A stretch of 64,000 bases of DNA from Desulfobacterales bacterium (GTDB taxonomy: Bacteria > Desulfobacterota > Desulfobacteria > Desulfobacterales > JAFDDL01): NCBI GenBank assembly GCA_034003325.1, contig JAVEYW010000005.1:240579-304578 (forward strand), given 5' to 3'. Shown here piece after piece: positions 42,986 to 51,613 of this stretch. The position numbers were made by a program, and so were the translations under genes. The notes beneath the pieces were generated by a model. It had not been told where the DNA came from. It was given only the letters and a program-made list of their open reading frames with translations, and made no database searches. The first letter of the stretch is position 1. Each line of letters begins with the position of its first letter.

Positions 42986-43264
42986 ATGGAAATAAGGCTT
43001 GATCTATACAAACATTGCATTCAAACATCGCTCAAGCGGCTTCAGGAGCAGACGCTTTCCAATTATTTTGCCAACCGGATAGATGAAATCACCCTTGAGC
43101 AGACCTTGTCCTTTGTGCAGTGTGCCCTGAACAATCTCGATTTTCCGAGATTACGCAGTCAATATCCGGATCTTGCCGGGGGTACCCACGCCAAGGTCGT
43201 GCTTTCAATGGACGAGGCGGGCCAACTGACTCTGACAATTAACGGAAACCCCATTGCGCCATAA
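42986..43264 (+). CDS. Hypothetical 92-residue protein
   Basis: Cytoplasmic, mostly helical in the first 70 residues (LDLYKHCIQTSLKRLQEQTL), then a short beta-rich tail (KVVLSMDEAGQLTLTINGNP). No known family is recognised. Its ribosome site is weak. It is isolated between EF-G and the SLOG-like gene. Confidence 0.6.
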   Translation: MEIRLDLYKHCIQTSLKRLQEQTLSNYFANRIDEITLEQTLSFVQCALNNLDFPRLRSQYPDLAGGTHAKVVLSMDEAGQLTLTINGNPIAP

Positions 43265-43318
43265 TGCCTCAGGCTGAAGCGTAATCAATCTGCAGCGAAA
43301 AACCCCTTGATCCTTAGG

Positions 43319-43339
43319 CCCTTTCCAGAAACATGCACG
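43319..43339 (+). repeat. Truncated dispersed repeat, copy D
   Basis: CCCTTTCCAGAAACATGCACG matches the first 22 bases of the repeat in copies A to C, with one deleted A, and then breaks into an A-rich stretch. Only the start of the element remains. Confidence 0.65.
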
Positions 43340-43395
43340 AAAAAAAAAGAACAGCCAGGGTTGTCATACGGAAAATCCGCATTATTGTATCTGCA

Positions 43396-43429
43396 CACCC
43401 TGATGAATTGCGGCGGGGTGTTTTTTTTT
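43396..43429 (+). terminator. Intrinsic terminator before the SLOG-like gene
   Basis: CACCC (43396-43400) pairs with GGGTG (43416-43420), followed by nine Ts. It may end the transcript of the gene at 42986 or act as a leader terminator for the gene starting at 43473. Confidence 0.55.
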
Positions 43430-43472
43430 GTATTATCGAAGCACGTTTTAAAACTACTCAGGAGACAACAAA

Positions 43473-44036
43473 ATGACAGAGGTTTCAAAAATCACACTAT
43501 ACAGTGGCGGTCACAAAGGGGCGGAAGCGGAATTCGGCAAACTTGCCGAGGCTTGGCATATGAATGAAGTGAATATCTCATTTGAAGGGCACAGTCCTGA
43601 ACGCACCCGGGGCATTCGAGTTCTGAGCCGGGAGGAGCTGCAAAAGGGCGATGTCAGCATGGAAATTGTATCCACACGGATGAAACGCACCTATTCTCAG
43701 ACGGATAAGATTCGCAAGGTCATTCAGTCCATTTTTCATATGGTCAATAGCGGCTACCATGTGCTGGCGGTAGGCTGGATACAGGCGGATAACACCGTTA
43801 AGGGGGGGACCGGCTGGGGCGTTGAGCTGGCCAAATTATTTAACCGGCCGCTGAACGTTTATGATCAGGAGCGTAAGGGGTGGTTTTCCTGGGAGGGCAG
43901 CCGCTGGATTGAGAGTGAACCGGTGATCACCTCGGATACGTTTGTCGGCACCGGCACCCGTAATCTCACCGATGATGGCCGGCAGGCGCTTTACGATCTT
44001 TTCACGCGTTCCTTTGGTTCTGTGGAACAACAATAG
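43473..44036 (+). CDS. SLOG-like Rossmann protein of unknown function
   Basis: 187 residues. The opening TLYSGGHKGAEAEFGKLAEAW and the later GGTGWGVELAKLFNRPLNVYD resemble the GG-x-GG and GG-x-G-W elements of SLOG/LOG-type Rossmann proteins, which bind nucleotides or their derivatives (for example NAD or ADP-ribose-like ligands). No catalytic assignment is possible. An AGGAG site lies ahead of the ATG. The product is soluble and has no partner gene nearby. Confidence 0.7.
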   Translation: MTEVSKITLYSGGHKGAEAEFGKLAEAWHMNEVNISFEGHSPERTRGIRVLSREELQKGDVSMEIVSTRMKRTYSQTDKIRKVIQSIFHMVNSGYHVLAVGWIQADNTVKGGTGWGVELAKLFNRPLNVYDQERKGWFSWEGSRWIESEPVITSDTFVGTGTRNLTDDGRQALYDLFTRSFGSVEQQ

Positions 44037-44102
44037 GACCGACTTCACCGCGTTTCGCCTCTGCATTGTCGGTGGCGGGCCGCGGGTGAAAAACGCATCT
44101 GA

Positions 44103-45128
44103 TCACCTTACAGGTTTTTGATTCGCCTGTTTTGGATGCTGCCAAGCCTTTGTTTTAAAATCAAATCCTTTTTTGGTCAGCAGGAGAATGCAGGTGTCCA
44201 CTACCCGGGCATCGTACAGGATGCCCTTTTGCTTACGCAACTCGCGTATGGCTGCCTTCATTCCCAGGGCTAACTCGCGGTAGGGGCGGAAAAAGGTTAT
44301 GGATTCAACCACATCGGCTACTGCCAGAATGCGCGCCTCCAAAAGAATTTGATCACCCTTGAGCCCTCGCGGATAGCCGCTGCCGTCGAGGCGCTCATGA
44401 TGCTGATAAATGGTCTCGGCCAGTGGCCATGGGAACTCAATGCCTTCTAAGATATCAAAGGCCGTTTGCGGGTGCATGCGGATAAGGCCTATCTCGTGTT
44501 CGGACATCGGGCCGGGCTTGTTCAGAATGGAGGCCGGTACATTGATCTTGCCCAGATCATGAATAGCCGCCGCCATGCGTAACCCCTGAATGCGCTCCCA
44601 GGAAAACCCCATTTCAGTGGCGATTGCCCGGCAGAGTTTGGCTACCCGACGTTGGTGACCGGCCGTGTATGGGTCGCGTTTTTCAATGGTCATGCTCATG
44701 GCCTGAATGATGGCGCCCATGATCTTGCGCATCCGATCCTGGCTATTGCGCAATTCGGACTGAATTTTATGAAGGACTCGGGCATCCATGATTCTTTCAA
44801 GCATACCGGTAAATTTTCCCCGGGTATCGAATATGGCGGTGGCGGTAATTATTCGGGAAGCGTCATCGGTCGGTTTGCAGTGGGTCTGCCCGTCGAAAAG
44901 CAGCGGCTTGTCTTGTGCTTGCACGCAAATCAAAGGGCAAGCGGGTGTGCCGCAAAACGCGCTGCTAAAAATCTCGTGACACTTCCGACCGACCGGCTCT
45001 TGAGCCGCTTTGCCGATCAATTGTTTGAAAGCTGGGTTAACGAATTGAACGGTGAAATTTTGATCAGTGATCATTAACCCGTCTGAAAAATTCGTAAAAA
45101 CCTGTTCCCAATCTATTTGAAAGGTCAT
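44103..45128 (-). CDS. PAS domain and HD-GYP phosphodiesterase
   Basis: 341 residues from ATG 45128. A PAS sensor domain (about 5-120) with two Cys clusters (CHEIFSSAFCGTPACPLICVQ) is followed by an HD-GYP domain: AIHDLGKINVPASILNKPG, HHERLDGSGYPRGL and ARILAVADVVE. HD-GYP proteins hydrolyse cyclic di-GMP; GSGYPRGL keeps the GYP signature. The frame runs upstream to 45251, but no better start is seen there. The cysteines in the PAS could sense redox or a metal. It is convergent with the SLOG-like gene. Confidence 0.9.
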   Translation of the reverse strand: MTFQIDWEQVFTNFSDGLMITDQNFTVQFVNPAFKQLIGKAAQEPVGRKCHEIFSSAFCGTPACPLICVQAQDKPLLFDGQTHCKPTDDASRIITATAIFDTRGKFTGMLERIMDARVLHKIQSELRNSQDRMRKIMGAIIQAMSMTIEKRDPYTAGHQRRVAKLCRAIATEMGFSWERIQGLRMAAAIHDLGKINVPASILNKPGPMSEHEIGLIRMHPQTAFDILEGIEFPWPLAETIYQHHERLDGSGYPRGLKGDQILLEARILAVADVVESITFFRPYRELALGMKAAIRELRKQKGILYDARVVDTCILLLTKKGFDFKTKAWQHPKQANQKPVR

Positions 45129-45720
45129 TTTCAGTCCGATGGTTGAAAGTTGGAATTCGATAAGGGCCGACTTGATAACCCAACCGGTGCTGCGTCCTGT
45201 TCGATGCCGTTCCGGCCACGAATGTAAAAGGGCGAGGGGGTCAGCGCGCATATTATTTACTAAAATATTTTTTCTTTTTGGATACTATATTTCATCGTAA
45301 CCGGAACTTGGCCGGTCAGCGGGATGTGTTACAACGCCCCCTCTCACCATATTGAAATCAATGGATACAGCACACTGCAATAAACGATTACCATCCTCAA
45401 CTGATGGCTATTTTTAGCCAACCCGAGCCAAAATTCCCTCTTGTGGCAATGGTGGAGGATATGCCATATCTGCCCTGGTATATCGTGTTGTTTTACTTTT
45501 ACCATGATTGTGATGCCGTTTGCGAGCTTCAAAAGCGCAATAACGCACCTATATGATGGGTTGTTTTATGCTTATCCCCTATAATTATATTCAGTTAGCT
45601 TGGTCAGACCCGATGCCGCGATATGATGCTATTCTGGTGTGACACTGTTTTAGCTGACAAATATAACCTATTTAGGACGCCGGCTGCATGAAGCGGCCAA
45701 GACTGATACAGGAATAACGA
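45129..45720. other. Long intergenic region, low coding support
   Basis: About 590 bp. An AT-rich start, a plus-strand 50-codon frame (ATG at 45404) and a minus-strand 62-codon frame (45344-45532) overlap each other; neither has a ribosome site or a known match. TATAAT occurs at 45580-45585 without a good -35. Possibly decayed sequence. Confidence 0.4.
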
Positions 45721-46653
45721 ATGGACCTCATAACCAAGAAAATAACGCACTGGATAGACGAAGGAAAAGATCCGAGAATCGCTCACTGGCAGGGTGGGCT
45801 GGAGCGCTTGCAGGAGGTTGTTTCGCCCTACATGAAACCCGGCAACCTGGTGCCGGTTCAGCCTCTGAATGCGGAGGATGTGACCGTCTTTAATGCCGCC
45901 CTGGCGGCGGTGGATTTGAGCCCCACCCTCACCGCGGCCTTTATTCCCCCCGCTATTGCCGGGCAAATTGTGCCCCCTGAAACCATTGCTGAGTTGCAGC
46001 GAATTGAACGGGGGAAACCCGCCTATAAAATTCTGATTGTTCGGCCCGGTGCGGAAGAGAGAATGGTATGCATTGAACTGTCCGAGCATGCCGAAAAACC
46101 CGGCCTGGATATTTTCGAGGCGGGCGTTTTATTGGGATCCTATGATTTTACCACGCAACAGGACTGCTTGGACAATTTAACGAAAACGCTGCGGGTGCAT
46201 ATCTGGAAAAAGGGTAAATGGAGTTTGAGCGAGCACAAGGCCTATACGGTCAACTGGTTCGGAAAAATCCTATATTTTGGCGAGAGCGCCGGGGTTTGTG
46301 TTGATAAAAACGTTTCCTTCCTGCACAGCCCCACTCTGATTAAAGGGACCCGCGTCGAGGCGATTTTTACGCTGATTACCGAGACCTTCCTGAATCGCTG
46401 CAGCGACCCGGATGAGCCGTTTAAACAAGCGCTCCTCTTTATTCAATCCACCCCGGACATGGATCTTCAGACAAAAAAAGCAACAGAATTTATAGAAGAA
46501 AATCTCATTGAATATCTTAACCTGCTGCGGACGGAAGCGCTGGTAAAATTTGACGAATTTTCAGAGAAGGAAAGTGAACAGTTTAAAACCGAATTTTCCA
46601 GGGCGACTCGCCGGTTGGTCCAGAAGGTGATGGATACGGATCTAACACATTGA
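45721..46653 (+). CDS. Hypothetical 310-residue protein
   Basis: Soluble, no signal peptide or membrane segment. The N-terminal half is mixed alpha/beta (YKILIVRPGAEERMVCIEL); the C-terminal 80 residues form charged helices, ending in FSRATRRLVQKVMDTDL. I do not recognise a family. An AGGAATAACG stretch precedes the ATG. Upstream 590 bp are non-coding, and a radical SAM remnant follows immediately, so the gene borders a decayed area. Confidence 0.6.
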   Translation: MDLITKKITHWIDEGKDPRIAHWQGGLERLQEVVSPYMKPGNLVPVQPLNAEDVTVFNAALAAVDLSPTLTAAFIPPAIAGQIVPPETIAELQRIERGKPAYKILIVRPGAEERMVCIELSEHAEKPGLDIFEAGVLLGSYDFTTQQDCLDNLTKTLRVHIWKKGKWSLSEHKAYTVNWFGKILYFGESAGVCVDKNVSFLHSPTLIKGTRVEAIFTLITETFLNRCSDPDEPFKQALLFIQSTPDMDLQTKKATEFIEENLIEYLNLLRTEALVKFDEFSEKESEQFKTEFSRATRRLVQKVMDTDLTH

Positions 46654-46931
46654 TTATTAAACAAAGCCTTTGTGGCCCGGGGGAAAACAGAAAAACGATT
46701 GAACAGAGTCTTGCTTTTGCTGATTCTCTGGACTTGAAGACAATAAAAATTACCATGGGCATACGACGTTATCCGAATACAGATCTTGCATGCACCACGA
46801 TTAAAGAGGGCGATATCACGCCGAATGATTCCCTTCTTATTCCAAAAGGCTCTATGGCGCCGGGCCAGGACGAATGGCTGCGAAGTACTGTGAGCGCCTG
46901 GCAGGATGAACGACCGAACTGGATTTTATAG
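46653..46931 (+). pseudogene. C-terminal remnant of a radical SAM / B12-type protein
   Basis: The frame encodes a piece that reads like the C-terminus of radical SAM proteins with a B12-binding region: SLCGPGENRKTIEQSLAFAD, then LDLKTIKITMGIRRYPNTDL and SLLIPKGSMAPGQDEWL. Intact homologues run about 400-500 residues upstream of this, with a CxxxCxxC cluster that is absent here. It starts only at a TTG overlapping the previous stop. I infer a truncated leftover. Confidence 0.6.
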
Positions 46932-47062
46932 TAGCATATTGAAAAACCTGTAAAAGTTGCGCTGAGATCTGAAAAGACAGGATTTGACAGGGAATGAACC
47001 GGTTGGATGGGGGCTGATCGGAAAAAAGATGCGCGTGGGAAGACCAAGGGGAGGAATGTTGA

Positions 47063-48313
47063 ATGATGAAAGATGTGTTGGGCCTGATCATGGGGGGAGG
47101 ACAGGGGGCACGGCTTTATCCCCTGACGAAACTGCGGGCAAAACCGGCGGTTCCGTTGGCTGGGAAATATCGCCTGATCGATATTCCCATCAGCAATTGT
47201 CTTCATGCCGGAATTGACAAGATCGCCATTTTGACCCAGTTCAATTCGGTGTCCCTTCACCGGCACATTCAGCGGGTCTACGCCAGGGACATGTTCTCGG
47301 ACGGCTGGGTTCAGATTCTGGCCGCCGAGCAGACCCCCGACAGCACCAACTGGTACCAGGGAACCGCCGATGCGGTGAGACAACAACTGTTCCAGATAAA
47401 GCAGGTTCAGGCCCGATATGTTTTGATACTGGCCGGAGATCATCTTTACGATATGGATTACCGTGATTTTATCCGGTACCATATCGATACCCGGGCCGAT
47501 ATTACCATGGCGGTGCAACCGGTGGGAGCCGACATGGCGCCGGCCTTAGGGATTCTTAAACGAAGTGCGGAGGGGCGGATTCTGGATTTCGTTGAAAAAC
47601 CGGCGACGGAAAAACTGCCGAATCTTGAGAGCCTTCCGGGGACCGACGCGCCCTATCTGGCTTCCATGGGGATTTACGTCTTTCCAACGGATCTCTTGCT
47701 TGAGGTCCTGAAAAGAGAAGGGGATGATTTCGGAAAGCATATCATTCCCGGTGCGATTTCCGACTACCGGGTGATGGGGTATGTATATGACGGCTACTGG
47801 GCGGATATCGGAACCATCCGCCGATTTTATGAAGTGAATCTGGAAATGGCATCGCCGGAGCGGCCCTTTGATTTATACAGCCCGGGACGACCGATTTACA
47901 CCCGCGCACGGTTTCTTCCGCCATCCAGAGTGCACGGCACCGTGCTGAAGCATGTGCTTCTGGCAGACGGATGCCGGATTTCCGCGGCGGAAATTACCCA
48001 TTCGGTGGTGGGGCTGCGTTCTATTATCGACGAAAAGGCCGTTATCCGTTCTTCCGTGATCATGGGGGCGGATTTTTATGAAACCGTAACGGATATTGAA
48101 GAGAACAAGCGGCTTGGACGACCCCGCATCGGCATCGGGCGCGGTACGCATATCGAAGCCGCCATCATCGACAAAAACGCCCGCATCGGGCGCAATGTGC
48201 GCATTCGGTATCTGAATGATCGACCCGATGCGGAAACGGACAACTGGGTCGTCCGGGACGGACTCGTGATTATTCCCAAAAATGCGGTGATTGCGGACGA
48301 TACGGTCATATGA
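47063..48313 (+). CDS. glgC: Glucose-1-phosphate adenylyltransferase
   Basis: Makes ADP-glucose from glucose 1-phosphate and ATP, the committed step of glycogen synthesis. The start GGGQGARLYPLTKLRAKPA is the pyrophosphorylase signature, with the allosteric/catalytic Arg and Lys; later WYQGTADAV and GDHLYDMDY are typical. A left-handed beta-helix C-terminus (HSVVGLRSIIDEKAVIRSSV) completes 416 residues. A GGGGAGGAA site precedes it. It overlaps glgA by four bases (ATGA). Confidence 0.96.
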   Translation: MMKDVLGLIMGGGQGARLYPLTKLRAKPAVPLAGKYRLIDIPISNCLHAGIDKIAILTQFNSVSLHRHIQRVYARDMFSDGWVQILAAEQTPDSTNWYQGTADAVRQQLFQIKQVQARYVLILAGDHLYDMDYRDFIRYHIDTRADITMAVQPVGADMAPALGILKRSAEGRILDFVEKPATEKLPNLESLPGTDAPYLASMGIYVFPTDLLLEVLKREGDDFGKHIIPGAISDYRVMGYVYDGYWADIGTIRRFYEVNLEMASPERPFDLYSPGRPIYTRARFLPPSRVHGTVLKHVLLADGCRISAAEITHSVVGLRSIIDEKAVIRSSVIMGADFYETVTDIEENKRLGRPRIGIGRGTHIEAAIIDKNARIGRNVRIRYLNDRPDAETDNWVVRDGLVIIPKNAVIADDTVI

Positions 48314-49749
48314 AAATTCTATTTGTTTCTCCTGAGATTGCGCCCTTTGCCAAAACCGGCGGACTTGCGGATGTGGCCCGGGCGCTTCCAAAGGCCATCC
48401 GGACCCTCGGGCATGACATTCGCAGCGTGATGCCCAAGTACCCGTCGGTTTCACGTTCCGGAGCCATTCTGCGCCCTGTTGCCTCGTTTTTCGTGCCGAT
48501 GCACAACGGGCGCCAAAAGGCCGTCGTGCATCGGGCCGAAAACGATGGTGTGCCTATTTATTTTGTGGAGAACGAGGCGTATTTCAATCGGGATGGCCAT
48601 TACGGAATCGGCAACTGGGACTATCCGGACAATCTGGAGCGTTTTGTCTTTTTCTGCAAGGCCGCTTTGGCGTATTGTCAGGCCGATGGCTTTTCTCCCG
48701 ACATCATTCATTGCAACGATTGGCAAACCGCATCGCTGCCCGCTATTCTAAAATTGCGCTACCGGAAGAATGCCGGGACGCCGGTTTTTTCGAACGCGCC
48801 CGCCACGATATTTTCGATACACAACAGCGCCTATCAGGGACTTTTCCCCGCGTCCCAGTGGCCCGTACTGACCCTTCCGGATTCGTATTATACCTACGAT
48901 TTTGAGTACTACGGCCAGATCAACCTGATGAAAAGCGCTGTCATTCATGCGGATATTCTCCATACGGTCAGTGAAACCTATGCCCGGGAGATTCAGACAA
49001 CGGAGTTCGGCTTTGGTCTGCAGGGGGTTTTTCAGCAACGAAGCGACGATTTTTACGGCATTTTGAACGGCGTGGATTACGATGAATGGAACCCCGCCAT
49101 CGATCCCCATACTTACGGCATACAGTATTCACCCGATGACCTGTCGGGCAAGCAGGCAATCCGGTCCCGGCTGCGGGCCGAGTTTCATCTGCCGGATCGG
49201 GACGACTTTCCCCTGATCGGTATGACTTCAAGGCTGGTGGCCCAGAAGGGAATCGATCTGATAACGGCATGCGCGGAAGGGATTCTGCATCTGGGCGCCC
49301 AACTGATAATGCTGGGAGACGGGGAGCACCGGTACCGTGATTTTTTTGAGTGGCTTCTACGCAAATACCCTGACCAGGTAGGCGTGTATATCGGCTACAA
49401 CAATGACTTGGCACATAAGATTATTGCCGGCGCCGACCTGTTTCTGATGCCGTCGCATTTTGAACCTTGCGGGCTGACCCAGATTTACAGCCTCAAGTAC
49501 GGCACCCTGCCCGTTGTCCGCCTGACTGGTGGGCTTGCGGATACGATTCGGGACGGTGTCAACGGGTTTACTTTTTTTGATTATTCTCCTCATTTTTTCT
49601 ACGAGGCAGTGAAGCGTGCCTGCACCGTTTTTCGCCACGGGAAGAATCAGTGGCGACGAATGATGGCCACTGCAATGAACGAGGATTTTTCTTGGCAGCG
49701 TTCGGCCGAAAAAATACTTGATATGTATCGGAAGGCGCTTCACCGTTAA
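48310..49749 (+). CDS. glgA: Glycogen synthase (ADP-glucose dependent)
   Basis: GT5 retaining glucosyltransferase that extends alpha-1,4-glucan from ADP-glucose. The N-terminal FAKTGGLADVARALPKAIR carries the KTGGL ADP-glucose site; the C-terminal half has SRLVAQKGIDLI, PSHFEPCGLTQIYSLKYGT and VRLTGGLADTI. 479 residues, typical. Coupled to glgC through the ATGA overlap. The rest of a glycogen operon (glgB, glgP) is not here. Confidence 0.96.
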   Translation: MKILFVSPEIAPFAKTGGLADVARALPKAIRTLGHDIRSVMPKYPSVSRSGAILRPVASFFVPMHNGRQKAVVHRAENDGVPIYFVENEAYFNRDGHYGIGNWDYPDNLERFVFFCKAALAYCQADGFSPDIIHCNDWQTASLPAILKLRYRKNAGTPVFSNAPATIFSIHNSAYQGLFPASQWPVLTLPDSYYTYDFEYYGQINLMKSAVIHADILHTVSETYAREIQTTEFGFGLQGVFQQRSDDFYGILNGVDYDEWNPAIDPHTYGIQYSPDDLSGKQAIRSRLRAEFHLPDRDDFPLIGMTSRLVAQKGIDLITACAEGILHLGAQLIMLGDGEHRYRDFFEWLLRKYPDQVGVYIGYNNDLAHKIIAGADLFLMPSHFEPCGLTQIYSLKYGTLPVVRLTGGLADTIRDGVNGFTFFDYSPHFFYEAVKRACTVFRHGKNQWRRMMATAMNEDFSWQRSAEKILDMYRKALHR

Positions 49750-49758
49750 AAAAGGGGC

Positions 49759-49782
49759 GGCAAACAAGCCTTCGGGTTTGCC
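49759..49782 (+). terminator. Hairpin after glgA
   Basis: GGCAAAC (49759-49765) pairs with GTTTGCC (49776-49782), and the inner CC-TTCG-GG could extend it. There is no T run, so termination is unproven. Confidence 0.35.
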
Positions 49783-49844
49783 GGGGGGCGTGACTTGCTT
49801 ATGCGAGCCCTCAGGGCGCATACAGTTTTAGTTTGAAGTAGAAA

Positions 49845-50095
49845 CCCCCGCCCTAAGGGTGGGGTGATGTGGACTGGCTGCGCCGGTCCCGCATGGGTAT
49901 GGCCCAAAAGGCCGCTCACCGCTATCCTTACGTCGAGTTGTTGCCGCAACATCGAAACGCAAGGAGGAAGCAGTGAGCAGATTTCGTAAGTTATCACATA
50001 CGATATGGCATTGTCAGTACCATGTTGTGTGGGTGCCAAAGTATCGGTTTCGGATCTTTACAGGTTCGGGGTTCTTAGCGCGCCGAGGGCCATAA
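49845..50095 (+). mobile_element. IS200/IS605-family remnant: end hairpin and truncated tnpA
   Basis: A hairpin CCCCGCCCT/AAGGGTGGGG at 49845-49864 of the kind found at IS200/IS605 left ends is followed, after an AAGGAGG site, by a GTG at 49973 opening the typical TnpA start (SRFRKLSHTIWHCQYHVVWV, then PKYRFR). TnpA should be about 150 residues with HUH and a catalytic Tyr; this frame leaves the family after about 31 residues and stops at 50095, so the HUH and Tyr motifs are absent. It cannot encode an active transposase. Confidence 0.8.
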
Positions 50096-50255
50096 AGCCC
50101 CAAGGCGCTCGTATTGATAGGCGATCTCTGTACTTTTTTCTTCGAGACATTTCATATTCAGGTATCGCCTGGTCCCCCATTTCGTAACGATAAGATGCCT
50201 CAGCCTTGCGGTCATGGATTGCCACCGGGAAATGCAATGGGGTAAGCCGTAATGA

Positions 50256-50482
50256 CCGGCTCTTCGGAGCCGGTTTTTTGTTTGCCCAGCGAGTCGGGCA
50301 AACCCGGTCCGCTGAAAGAAGCGGACGCAGCTCCGGCCAAGGGGAAGGCAATCCGAATCGCAAGGGCGTTGCCGGCAACGGCAGGGTCTGAACGAAGCGA
50401 TAGGAAGCTAGTGGTACACAGCGCAAGTGAACCTGATTTGGCGGTGCAGTGTCGGGCTGAATCACCGCCCGTGCTGTTTGTC
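50256..50482 (+). ncRNA. Candidate structured RNA of a mobile element (HEARO/omega-RNA-like)
   Basis: Starts directly after an ATGA (50252-50255). In order: hairpin CCGGCTC-TTCG-GAGCCGG followed by six Ts (50256-50279), stem GTTTGCCC/GGGCAAAC, stem GTCCGCT/AGCGGAC, GCCG-GCAA-CGGC with a GNRA-type loop, and a 3' stem GGCGGTG/CACCGCC whose loop CGGGC can pair with a GCCCG at its 3' side (pseudoknot). It ends where the surface-protein reading frame on the other strand resumes. Known HEARO RNAs also begin just after ATGA or GTGA. No IscB or TnpB frame is present. Identification is by eye only. Confidence 0.4.
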
Positions 50483-51434
50483 CAATATTGGTTTCCAAGA
50501 ATAACGGCTCTGAACTTGAATCCGATGCCGGCGAGCAGGTTGAATGCCGCCCGGCCGTCGGTGCCGGTGACCCGGTATAAGCCGAGGTATTCGTCCGTTT
50601 CCGAGAAAAGGTATACGTTGGCGTCTTCCAACGGACTGTTTCTGGTGGTGACAGTTACTTCTGTAGCGGCATGCCCGATGGTTATATCGGCGGTCATGAC
50701 ATCCGGCACGCTGACCGGATCACTCCAGAATTGATGCCCGAGATAATCGATTCGGAAGGTGTAGGTACCGTCGGCCAGGTCAAAAGCGGCCGTTCCATGA
50801 GCATCCGTGGTTTTGAAAAGACCGAGGTAGGTTCCGGCGGTCGAAAAGAGATAGACATTGATGCCCGGTTGCGGCAGACCGCCGCTGGTGACCGTGACGA
50901 GTGCGTCCGCCATGAAAATATGAACCGATGTATTCTTGCCGGTGAAGTCCCTCGACCAGTATGGGCGGTCAAGGTAGTCAATGCGAACCTTGAAGGCGAC
51001 CTCAGGCAGGGAAAAGTTTGCCTGGCCGTTATCGTCCGTGACCGCGTATTTTCCGGTATAGGCACCTGCGGCCGTAAATACATATACTTTGATTCCGGAG
51101 AGTAGCGCGCCTCTGTCTGTGGCAACGTGAACCGTGATATCGGTGGTGCCGATAAGGCAGGTGTGCGTCGTGCCGGGGCTTTTATTTCCGGCGGCATCCA
51201 CAGCCGTTGTTCTGAGGGTTGTTCCGGCATTGATGGGGATCGGTTCCGTATAAAGGGTCGAATCCACCGTGGGGTCGGTGTCGTCGGTTGTATAGTAGAT
51301 GTTTGCGGTTTCATCCGTAGTGAGTGTTACCAGTTGCGCCTCGGCGTAGCTGCCTGCGGGCGGAGCCGCCGTCACCGTGGGCGATGTGCGGTATAGGGTG
51401 ACTTGGCCTGCAGCGTAAACACTCGTCGTGCTTT
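50476..51434 (-). pseudogene. Fragment of a repeat-containing surface protein, broken at both ends
   Basis: About 315 residues in one open frame (the frame itself runs further both ways). In order: a chitobiase-type C-terminal domain (YYTTDDTDPTVDSTLYTEP) and three repeats of about 75 residues, each with V-x-V-Y-L/F, G-x-Y-x-G-x-Y/F and an I-D-Y-L-x-x-x-F/Y-W motif, Ig- or carboxypeptidase-regulatory-like. There is no signal peptide and no proper start. The third repeat breaks at the structured element near 50480, after which the frame is unrelated. Only a piece of a large adhesin-like protein survives. Confidence 0.6.
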
Positions 51435-51602
51435 TCAGGCTGGTGGGGGGGCGCATCGCGTGTTGCGGCATAAACAGCATCGTTCATCCGCGCACTTCTG
51501 GCAGGAAAAGCAATCTTTGCAGGGGTGTTTTTTTTGCTTTTCACTTTGCTCATCAGGGACATAAACCTGCCCCTTTAATCCCGGAATGGTTTTCCATGCC
51601 AT
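51435..51602 (-). CDS. Small Cys-rich metal-binding-type protein
   Basis: A 55-residue product with eight cysteines or more in its second half: HPCKDCFSCQKC, then CCLC and RC. The first half, MAWKTIPGLKGQVYVPDE, is polar. The arrangement suggests zinc or Fe-S binding. A strong AAGGGGGTGA site lies nine bases ahead of the ATG at 51602, and the gene follows the ADP-ribosylglycohydrolase gene by 11 bp, so it is probably co-translated. The family is familiar from sulfate- and metal-reducing bacteria, but I cannot name it. Confidence 0.6.
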   Translation of the reverse strand: MAWKTIPGLKGQVYVPDEQSEKQKKHPCKDCFSCQKCADERCCLCRNTRCAPPPA

Positions 51603-51613
51603 GGGTCACCCCC

